Of a stretch of DNA of 6,434 nt, positions 1 through 5,228 are shown piece after piece. The notes under the pieces were generated by a model that saw only the letters and a list, made by a program, of their open reading frames with translations, had not been told where the DNA came from and did not search any database. The DNA lies in contig JAGCRL010000247.1 of the NCBI GenBank assembly GCA_017964705.1, forward strand, positions 1-6,434, read 5' to 3'. A program made the position numbers and the translations under genes. The DNA is from Alphaproteobacteria bacterium (GTDB lineage Bacteria > Pseudomonadota > Alphaproteobacteria > RF32 > CAG-239). Position 1 is the first letter of the stretch, and each line of letters begins with the position of its first letter.

Positions 1-1872
1 ATCGGAGCCATAGATGTCAGCGTTGCTATTTTACCGTTGTTGCATAGCAGTTATGTTATTAATAAGTTTGTTGTAAAAGATGCGGTTATAAATTTGGAAG
101 AGAATGCAAAAGGTTCGGCTAATTGGGTTTTTGAAACTCCACAAGTGGCAGGAAAATCTTCTAAGGAAGAAAAAACATCATTTAAGTTTGAATTGATAAA
201 ATCTGCAAATGCGCAAGAGGCTGTTGAGGTTCAAAATACCAATAATATGGATGTTTTTAATAAGCTGACTATTCGTCGTATTGTGCTGGATAATGTTAAA
301 ATTAACTATACCGATAAAACAAATAAAACACAAAGCTATGATATTAAAAATGTGGCATTAGATGAAAATAAAGACGGTAACATAGATTTTGATTTTAATG
401 TGAATGATGGTTTGTATCAAGGAACTGGAACTGTCGGTTCATTAAAGTTATTATCTGCTGAAACAGGCTATCCGGTTAAGGCAGATGTTAATGTTATGGG
501 AATCGGTGTTGTAGCAGATGCAACGCTATTTGATGTGTTAGGAAATCTTCGTTTTGATGGAAATGTTAAGGCAAAAGGTTTCTTAGGTAAAGACAGCCAG
601 TATGACGAATCGGCAGATATTACGGCTAAAGGTGATTTGAAGAAAATTGATGCTGTTATTAATAGCATTAAAATAGCGGGCAATGTTGTCAACGGTTCAG
701 TAAATGCACAATTAAGTGAAAAAGTTCCATCGATAACAGCAAATCTGCGTTCAGATAAGATAAATTTGGCATCATTTGCGGCAAAAGAAACAAAAGGTTC
801 TTGGGGGATTTCTTTAGTGAAAGATGCTCATGCGACAAGTATGGTTCCGGCAACTCCTATTCCTTATGAAGCATTGTCGCAAGTTAATGTTGATGCCGAT
901 ATTAATATTGCGCAAATTGTTAATAATAGAGCAACCGTTGCAGAAAACGTTGTAGCAAATGTTAAGGTTAGTAAAGGTGTTGCTAACCTTAAAATTACAA
1001 ACGGAACAATTTCTCAAGGAAGTATGAAAGCTAATGTCTCTTTAAGTGCCGCTGATAAAACACTTAATTTAGATGCAGATTTAGCTAAAGTTAATTTATT
1101 AAAACTTATGCAAGCTTTTGATGCTCAAACAGATACGTTCCGTTTTATTAATGGCAGTGATACTGATATGTATGTTAATCTAAAAGGAAAAGGTAATACA
1201 TACGCAGCTATTACGGATAGTTTGGATGGGCGAGTAGTAATGATAGTTGATAAATCAAAGCTACATATAGGTAATATAGGAATAATAAAAGGGAATATTT
1301 TCTCGCAAATTTGGGATATTTTAAGTTTAACCAAAAATGATGATTTGAATATGGAATGTGCCGTTGTTCGTGCTGATGTTAAAAATGGAGTGGCTAATTT
1401 TCCTAGCGGTATAGTTGTTAATGCCGATAAATTTACAGTTGTTGCCAGTGGTGATATTAACCTTAAAAATGATAAAATTGATTTAGGTGTTAAGCCTTTT
1501 GGAGGTAAGTTAACAGATGTCAATGTTGCTAAAATGATGGCATCTTTGGTCAAAATTAACGGTACCATTAAAGAACCGTACCCAACAGTAGATACGGCAA
1601 ATGTTGTTAAAAATGTTGTTGGCGCAACAATGACCGGTCCTGTTTATCTTGGTGCACAGATGGCTATGGAAGCGGATAATTCTCCTTGCTATACTGCACT
1701 TAAAGAAACTGGTTATGAAACAAGATTTCCAAAGTCTTATAACATTGTTAAATCAGCAACAGATGATGTTGGCAAAGCTATAGATGGTAGTGTTGATATT
1801 GTTAAAGATACAGCAAAAGGTTTGCTGAATATGCTTTCTGGTAAATCAGATAAGGCAAAAAATGGCAAATAA
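1..1872 (+). CDS. AsmA family protein, 5'-truncated by the window edge
   Basis: The reading frame is open from base 1 and ends at TAA 1870-1872, giving 623 visible residues. The first in-frame TTG at 37 is not the real start, because residues before it already fit the AsmA N-terminal region (a DVSVAILPLL stretch, then a V-x-x-A-V-I-N-L strand and a G-S-A-N-W turn at about residues 38-42). The missing part should hold the membrane anchor. The middle is long, low in cysteine and rich in alternating beta-strand residues. The segment near residues 450-500 (CAVVRADVKNGVANF, then VVASGDINLKNDKIDLGVKP) is the typical AsmA C-terminal repeat. AsmA-like proteins are inner-membrane-anchored periplasmic beta proteins linked to outer-membrane homeostasis and lipid transport; that role is family knowledge. 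The tail after about residue 590 is lysine-rich and polar. The family call is firm; the exact paralogue is not determined. Confidence 0.85.
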   Translation: MGAIDVSVAILPLLHSSYVINKFVVKDAVINLEENAKGSANWVFETPQVAGKSSKEEKTSFKFELIKSANAQEAVEVQNTNNMDVFNKLTIRRIVLDNVKINYTDKTNKTQSYDIKNVALDENKDGNIDFDFNVNDGLYQGTGTVGSLKLLSAETGYPVKADVNVMGIGVVADATLFDVLGNLRFDGNVKAKGFLGKDSQYDESADITAKGDLKKIDAVINSIKIAGNVVNGSVNAQLSEKVPSITANLRSDKINLASFAAKETKGSWGISLVKDAHATSMVPATPIPYEALSQVNVDADINIAQIVNNRATVAENVVANVKVSKGVANLKITNGTISQGSMKANVSLSAADKTLNLDADLAKVNLLKLMQAFDAQTDTFRFINGSDTDMYVNLKGKGNTYAAITDSLDGRVVMIVDKSKLHIGNIGIIKGNIFSQIWDILSLTKNDDLNMECAVVRADVKNGVANFPSGIVVNADKFTVVASGDINLKNDKIDLGVKPFGGKLTDVNVAKMMASLVKINGTIKEPYPTVDTANVVKNVVGATMTGPVYLGAQMAMEADNSPCYTALKETGYETRFPKSYNIVKSATDDVGKAIDGSVDIVKDTAKGLLNMLSGKSDKAKNGK

Positions 1873-2350
1873 GCAAAAGGAAATCTTAGAAGCTGTTATG
1901 CAAATACAAAAGAGCGAGTTGGTTAAACGACTCGTTTCTTTTGTGTGTGGGGATACTGTTTTATATCTTTTTGATTTTCCGTTAGCCGGTAAAAGTCTTT
2001 TATTGGTTAATCATATTTTAGGAACATCTTTTACTTTTAGCCAAGGAATAGAAGCGGTTGCAGTCAGTTCCGAACAAATAGAAAAGTTAGAAAAATATTT
2101 TGAAAGCTTACCGATTGAAAAAGTGGCATTGTTGTATTTGGTAGCAACAGAAATGCATTCTGTTTTTTTAGGGATTTTGTTTGTAGAAAACAGGCTAACG
2201 ATTGAAGAAATTTTTAATTGTGCATTTTATGAAGAGTTACAACAACAAAAAAAATGGGGAACAATGCCGGAAGTTAAAACACTTCATAATGAAACAAAAA
2301 GCTACTTACAATGGTTGCAAGAGGTTCGTGATGCGGGAAGTATATCTTAA
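1862..2350 (+). CDS. ATP12-like F1-ATPase assembly chaperone, C-terminal domain only
   Basis: The protein has 162 residues. Its order of features matches, from memory, the helical C-terminal half of alphaproteobacterial ATP12 proteins: a G-D-T-V-L-Y strand (30-35) in place of the usual GTDLLCYR, a helix-loop with a SQGIEAVAVS stretch (60-69), the TEMHSVFLGILFVENRLTIEEIF helix region (96-118) and a K-W-G motif (131-133). ATP12 binds the F1 alpha subunit before assembly with beta. Family members are usually about 230-260 residues; here the N-terminal beta domain is absent, and upstream DNA is occupied by the AsmA gene. The usual acidic WGxDxE signature is only partly kept (W132, G133, E137; the Asp position is Met). 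The start ATG overlaps the AsmA end by 11 bases, and AAGG at 1852-1855 lies 6 bases upstream. A diverged helical protein of another family remains possible. Confidence 0.6.
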   Translation: MANKQKEILEAVMQIQKSELVKRLVSFVCGDTVLYLFDFPLAGKSLLLVNHILGTSFTFSQGIEAVAVSSEQIEKLEKYFESLPIEKVALLYLVATEMHSVFLGILFVENRLTIEEIFNCAFYEELQQQKKWGTMPEVKTLHNETKSYLQWLQEVRDAGSIS

Positions 2351-2618
2351 AATTGAAGGAAGAGTGCAGGGAATCGGATATCGTCGTTGGGCGGTTCATA
2401 AGGCTCTTGAAATCGGCGGTATTTCCGGTTGGGTTCGCAATGAAGATGACGGCAGTGTTGAAATTTTAATGAACGGAGAAGATGAAGCTATCAATGAAAT
2501 GATACAGGCTTGTTATGATGGTCCAATGTTTGCCAGGGTAGATAAAATTTCTTTTTTACCCGGGGTAAGGAATTATTTTTTACCACCGATTAAAGAAGGT
2601 TATTTTATACGCATCTAA
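2331..2618 (+). CDS. acyP: Acylphosphatase
   Basis: This 95-residue protein should hydrolyse the carboxyl-phosphate bond of acyl phosphates in the cytoplasm. The two signature segments are present: GRVQGIGYRRW (10-20), with the catalytic Arg18 in the phosphate-binding loop, and GWVRNEDDGSVEI (33-45), with the catalytic Asn37. Length and the closing beta-strand (YFIRI) fit the small ferredoxin-like alpha/beta family. The frame is open upstream to an ATG at 2202, but those extra 43 residues overlap the ATP12-like gene and have no family counterpart. ATG 2331 is preferred because it lies 6 bases after AGAGG (2320-2324) and puts the first beta-strand at the N terminus; GTG 2328 is a close alternative. 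The gene overlaps the previous one by 20 bases, which suggests translational coupling. The Arg-to-Asn spacing appears one residue longer than in E. coli YccX. Confidence 0.92.
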   Translation: MREVYLKIEGRVQGIGYRRWAVHKALEIGGISGWVRNEDDGSVEILMNGEDEAINEMIQACYDGPMFARVDKISFLPGVRNYFLPPIKEGYFIRI

Positions 2619-2650
2619 AACGTAAATATAGGAAGAGGTTTTATTGTTTT

Positions 2651-2656
2651 TATAAT
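2651..2656 (+). promoter_or_regulatory. Possible -10 box upstream of the DUF2769-like gene
   Basis: A perfect TATAAT lies in the 81-base gap between the acylphosphatase gene and the next start, 44 bases before the ATG at 2700. No convincing -35 hexamer lies 16-18 bases upstream, and the DNA is AT-rich, so a chance match is quite possible. If real, it would start a second transcript covering the DUF2769-like, TPR-like and trxB genes. Confidence 0.25.
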
Positions 2657-2686
2657 ATATAAGCATATTTTTGAGAGGTATTAATT

Positions 2687-2692
2687 AGGAGG
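2687..2692 (+). promoter_or_regulatory. Consensus Shine-Dalgarno of the DUF2769-like gene
   Basis: A perfect AGGAGG is followed by a 7-base spacer and ATG at 2700. It is the strongest ribosome binding site in the window; the other genes have shorter or overlapping ones. It fixes the start and suggests efficient translation of this small cysteine-rich protein. Confidence 0.8.
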
Positions 2693-2699
2693 ATGAAAT

Positions 2700-2975
2700 A
2701 TGCTTGTAAAGAAAACATTAGAAAATGCTCAACATTGTAAGTGTTTAAGCTGTCCATCGTATACGACATCATGTAAAATCAGGAATAATATGGCCACTAA
2801 TACAGATGTTATGTATCGCTTAAATGATGCACATTGGGAATTGTTATTTTGTGCGTTTGAAAAAAGCAATTGTATTCACGAAAATCGTGGTTGTCTTTGC
2901 ACAACATGTTTAGTTCATAAAAAATATGCGCTTAATAATGAAGATTATTGCTTACATACAGGCGGAGTTGTTTGA
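2700..2975 (+). CDS. Cysteine-rich DUF2769-like protein
   Basis: This is a 91-residue soluble protein with ten cysteines (13, 15, 18, 25, 51, 58, 65, 67, 70, 84). It carries two copies of a C-x-C-x-x-C motif: CKCLSC at 13-18, followed by P-S-Y, and CLCTTC at 65-70. Between them is LLFCAFEKSNC (48-58), and the end has YALNNEDYCL (76-85). This order agrees with my memory of DUF2769, small proteins known mostly from anaerobes and archaea: CxCxxCP, then FCarGkSxC, then GCxCxxC, then a Y-x-C-x-x-G end. The family has no established function; the cysteine pattern suggests metal or iron-sulfur binding, or thiol chemistry, which is inference. Residues 27-47 look like an insert between the first motif and the FC motif. 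Start choice rests on the AGGAGG 7 bases upstream. The TPR-like gene follows after 24 bases. Confidence 0.7.
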   Translation: MLVKKTLENAQHCKCLSCPSYTTSCKIRNNMATNTDVMYRLNDAHWELLFCAFEKSNCIHENRGCLCTTCLVHKKYALNNEDYCLHTGGVV

Positions 2976-3002
2976 TTGTATTGTGTTTAGCGGAGTGTAA
3001 TG

Positions 3003-3668
3003 ATGTTAAAAGCAACTTTCGCAGATACAGATTCTTCAGAAAAGCACTTTTTTCATCTATATAAGATGGTGCGAGAAAGAGAGTGCTATTTGACTGATGA
3101 AGCAATGATAGTGCAGTATGGTGCAGTTTTAAGATATTTTATGAAGTTTTTAGAACAGCAAGACAGCTATTCTGAGCAAATTATGTCTGTTTTATATCAT
3201 ATTTTTTCTAAACTTGGAGATATTTATTATAAAGATGCTTTACAAAATCAAGATAATAGTAGATATTTTTTAGCAGCAGAATATTATAACCAAGCTTTAT
3301 CGTTTGCGCGTCAAAAAGAAGAAAAAAGTTATATTTTGGTTGAGTTAAAAGATATTTATTATTATTTGGGAGATGATGCCGCTCTGGTTAAAGTGGAAGA
3401 AACTTGGGCAGAAAATCATGATAAAAAGGATAAATTTGCGGCTTATATGTTATTGGCTCAAAATTCTGATAAACCGCAAATTAAAGTTTGCTTTTTAACA
3501 AAAGCTCTAGAGACGGTTATGGCGCAAGATGAAAGCTTTTATATTAAATATCAGAACACACTGGATGTGTGTAGTCAGTTATCTGTTCTGTATGAATTAT
3601 TGGGGGAAAGGAAAAATGCAAAGCAGGTGAAAACTTTGCGAGAAAATACTATAAAACTACTAAATTAG
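3003..3668 (+). CDS. Hypothetical helical protein with TPR-like repeats
   Basis: I do not recognise this protein as a named family. From the ATG at 3003 it has 221 residues, is soluble, without signal peptide or membrane span, and is predicted mostly helical. The segment at about 70-103 (LGDIYYKDAL, then AAEYYNQALSFAR) has the spacing of small and aromatic residues seen in tetratricopeptide repeats. Further helical pairs follow at about 108-135, 145-175 and 190-215 (VLYELLGERKNAKQV). TPR folds generally serve protein-protein contacts, so a scaffold or adaptor role is likely but unproven. ATG 3000 and ATG 3003 are adjacent; GGAG (2992-2995) lies 4 and 7 bases before them, favouring 3003. The stop TAG (3666-3668) overlaps the ribosome binding site of trxB, so the two genes are probably coupled. 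Confidence 0.75.
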   Translation: MLKATFADTDSSEKHFFHLYKMVRERECYLTDEAMIVQYGAVLRYFMKFLEQQDSYSEQIMSVLYHIFSKLGDIYYKDALQNQDNSRYFLAAEYYNQALSFARQKEEKSYILVELKDIYYYLGDDAALVKVEETWAENHDKKDKFAAYMLLAQNSDKPQIKVCFLTKALETVMAQDESFYIKYQNTLDVCSQLSVLYELLGERKNAKQVKTLRENTIKLLN

Positions 3669-3673
3669 GAGAG
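3667..3673 (+). promoter_or_regulatory. Shine-Dalgarno of trxB overlapping the upstream stop codon
   Basis: AGGAGAG begins within the TAG stop of the TPR-like gene and sits 4 bases before the trxB ATG at 3678. A ribosome terminating on the upstream gene would cover this site, which favours coupled expression. Confidence 0.6.
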
Positions 3674-3677
3674 ACTA

Positions 3678-4616
3678 ATGGCACTATATACGACAGATTT
3701 GTTGATTTTGGGTTCCGGACCGGCAGGATACACTGCAGGTATTTATGCAGTGCGTGCGGGGGTTAAAGTGATGATTGTTTCCGGTAATCAAGAAGGCGGT
3801 CAGTTAACAATGACTTCTGCGATAGAAAATTTTCCCGGGTTTGAAGAAATCAGTGGCTATGAACTGATGGATAGAATGAAACAACAAGCTGTTAAATTAG
3901 GTGTTCAGTTTATGAATGACCATATTGTGGAAGTTGATTTTGCGCATCGTCCGTTTATATGCAGCTCTGAAAATGGGCATTCGTATAAAGCAAAGGCAGT
4001 TATTGTTGCCACAGGTTCTTCTGCTAAATGGCTTAATATTGCGTCCGAAAAGAAATATTTGGGATATGGTGTTTCAGCATGTGCAACGTGTGACGGCTTT
4101 TTCTATCGCAATCGGACAGTAGTGGTTGTAGGTGGTGGAAATTCTGCGGTGGCAGAGGCATTATATCTTGCAACGTTGGCTGAAAAAGTTATTCTTATTC
4201 ATCGTCGTCATCAATTGCGTGCAGATAAAATTTTGCAAGATCGTGTGTTCGAAAATCGTAAAATTACAGTTGTTTGGGATTGTGTTGTGGAAGAAATTTT
4301 GGGACAAGATGAGCCTAGAAAAGTTACAGGTATTAGAATTCGTAATGTCGAAACAGATAAAACGGAAGAACTTAATGCAGATGGTGTTTTTATTGCTGTC
4401 GGTCACCAGCCTAATACAGATATTTTTAAGGGTAATCTGGTGTTAGATAGCAAAGGCTATATTGTTACTCATGATAACAGTTCAATAACAGATGTAGAAG
4501 GGGTATTTGCAGCAGGAGACGTTAAAGATCCTAAGTATAAACAGGCAGTTATTTCTGCCGGTAGCGGTGCCGTAGCGGCAATGGATGCTGTAGAGTATCT
4601 GGATTCTTGCGCCTGA
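3678..4616 (+). CDS. trxB: Thioredoxin reductase (NADPH)
   Basis: This 312-residue cytoplasmic flavoenzyme should pass electrons from NADPH through FAD to thioredoxin. Motifs in order: FAD-binding GSGPAG (12-17); EGGQLTMT (39-46), followed by the ENFPGF segment; the redox-active CATC (Cys135, Cys138) followed by D139; the NADPH-binding GGGNSA (152-157); HRRHQLR (175-181), whose arginines contact the 2'-phosphate of NADPH; and GVFAAGD (275-281), which closes the FAD site. The length matches bacterial low-molecular-weight TrxB. The C-terminal Y-R-Q-A of the E. coli enzyme reads Y-K-Q-A here (Lys288), a conservative change. The start is fixed by AGGAGAG just upstream and by the family N terminus. 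No thioredoxin gene lies in the window. The gene is last in its run and is followed by a strong hairpin. Confidence 0.96.
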   Translation: MALYTTDLLILGSGPAGYTAGIYAVRAGVKVMIVSGNQEGGQLTMTSAIENFPGFEEISGYELMDRMKQQAVKLGVQFMNDHIVEVDFAHRPFICSSENGHSYKAKAVIVATGSSAKWLNIASEKKYLGYGVSACATCDGFFYRNRTVVVVGGGNSAVAEALYLATLAEKVILIHRRHQLRADKILQDRVFENRKITVVWDCVVEEILGQDEPRKVTGIRIRNVETDKTEELNADGVFIAVGHQPNTDIFKGNLVLDSKGYIVTHDNSSITDVEGVFAAGDVKDPKYKQAVISAGSGAVAAMDAVEYLDSCA

Positions 4617-4631
4617 TAGATAATAAGTTTA

Positions 4632-4670
4632 ATTGAAAAAAGCCGACTATTTAAGTCGGCCTTTTTCAAT
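4632..4670. terminator. Bidirectional intrinsic terminator between convergent genes
   Basis: Arms 4632-4648 and 4654-4670 pair over 17 positions with a single A-C mismatch, leaving the loop ATTTA (4649-4653). The core is GCCGACT/AGTCGGC. It is flanked by an A run on the left and a T run on the right, so on each strand the GC stem is followed by a U tract. It sits 15 bases after the trxB stop. The stop codon of the minus-strand gene (4666-4668) lies inside the outer A/T part of the stem. Confidence 0.9.
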
Positions 4671-5031
4671 ATTTACCAAAGTCTTTGTCAAACAAGAGTA
4701 AGATGTTACGAGGGAGATTTGCCGGTATAAGAGGGGCATCCTCTGAAAATACAACATTGTTGATGTTCTGATAGGCAAAATCTTCTGCCCCTTTTCGAGT
4801 GTTAAACATGGAACAACCATCTTTGCAAAATGTGTGAATTTGGGTTGCCTTGTAGCCGGTGTCGTCGAAAATCAGATGAGCCTCAAAGGTTTTCGGCTCT
4901 TGCAGGGATCGTTTGGTGGTAATCCAAAACCAAGTATTTGCAATATAATACAAGTCTTCGATGTTTTTTTCGGAAACGTGCAACTGTCGTGCAAATTCCG
5001 GTACTGTTCTTGCATTTAAAAATTTATCCAT
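4666..5031 (-). CDS. Hypothetical protein, 121 residues
   Basis: I do not recognise this protein. It is soluble, with no signal peptide or membrane span. The N-terminal region (about 9-31) includes EFARQLHVSEKNIEDLYYIA, which resembles a helix-turn-helix in spacing, but this is weak. The middle has aromatic strands (TWFWITTKR, FEAHLIFDD) and two cysteines, C69 and C73, in FCKDGC. The end is LLLFDKDFGKY. It starts at ATG 5031-5029; no good Shine-Dalgarno is visible upstream, so initiation may be weak or leaderless-like. The gene converges on trxB, and its TGA falls in the shared terminator stem. It is preferred over the 61-codon frame on the opposite strand (4834-5019) because it is twice as long, ends exactly at the terminator and has a plausible upstream promoter. 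Confidence 0.65.
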   Translation of the reverse strand: MDKFLNARTVPEFARQLHVSEKNIEDLYYIANTWFWITTKRSLQEPKTFEAHLIFDDTGYKATQIHTFCKDGCSMFNTRKGAEDFAYQNINNVVFSEDAPLIPANLPRNILLLFDKDFGKY

Positions 5032-5075
5032 AGTTATATGTGTTTAATTTTACATAATAAAATATTTATGCAGGT

Positions 5076-5103
5076 ATTTTATAAAGTTTTTATTTTTTTT
5101 CAA
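5076..5103 (-). promoter_or_regulatory. Candidate sigma-70-type promoter for the minus-strand 121-residue gene
   Basis: On the minus strand TTGAAA (5103-5098) is followed after 16 bases by TAAAAT (5081-5076), about 45 bases before the ATG. Spacing is reasonable, but the surrounding DNA is nearly all A and T, so false matches are easy. The rest of the 5032-5228 gap shows no RNA gene or hairpin that I can support. Confidence 0.3.
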
Positions 5104-5228
5104 GTTTATTTTAAATTCAATTATTTAATTTCTTGAATGTCATAAAGGCAATATTCTGAAGTTAGGTGTGTTTTTAATTTGAAAATGGTGCGCTTGTTCA
5201 TATATGATTCTTTTCCGCAATTTTTATA

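Noticed and set aside
468..1568. Minus-strand open frames at 468-692, 814-1017 and 1125-1568
   Set aside because: All lie opposite the AsmA gene, whose reading is continuous and family-like; they show no family motif and look like shadows of its codon pattern.
2202..2330. N-terminal extension of the acylphosphatase to ATG 2202
   Set aside because: The extra 43 residues lie over the ATP12-like gene in another frame and have no counterpart in the family; a ribosome binding site is placed correctly for ATG 2331.
3916..4446. Alternative frames within trxB on both strands (3916-4122, 4132-4446, 4161-4406)
   Set aside because: trxB is certain from its motifs along this whole stretch; these frames have no recognisable motif.
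4469..4669. Minus-strand frame of 66 codons across the trxB end and terminator
   Set aside because: It runs through the terminator hairpin and opposite conserved trxB sequence.
4834..5019. Plus-strand frame of 61 codons opposite the 121-residue gene
   Set aside because: It is shorter, has no recognisable motif, and the minus-strand frame has better gene context.
5121..5201. A 26-codon minus-strand frame starting at ATG 5201 as a separate small gene
   Set aside because: It is in the same frame as the upstream membrane-protein gene, has only a weak GGAA upstream and is better explained as part of that gene's lost tail or as chance.
5032..5228. Search for a small RNA or riboswitch in the AT-rich gap
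   Set aside because: Only T and A runs and a possible promoter were seen; no stable hairpin or conserved motif could be supported.
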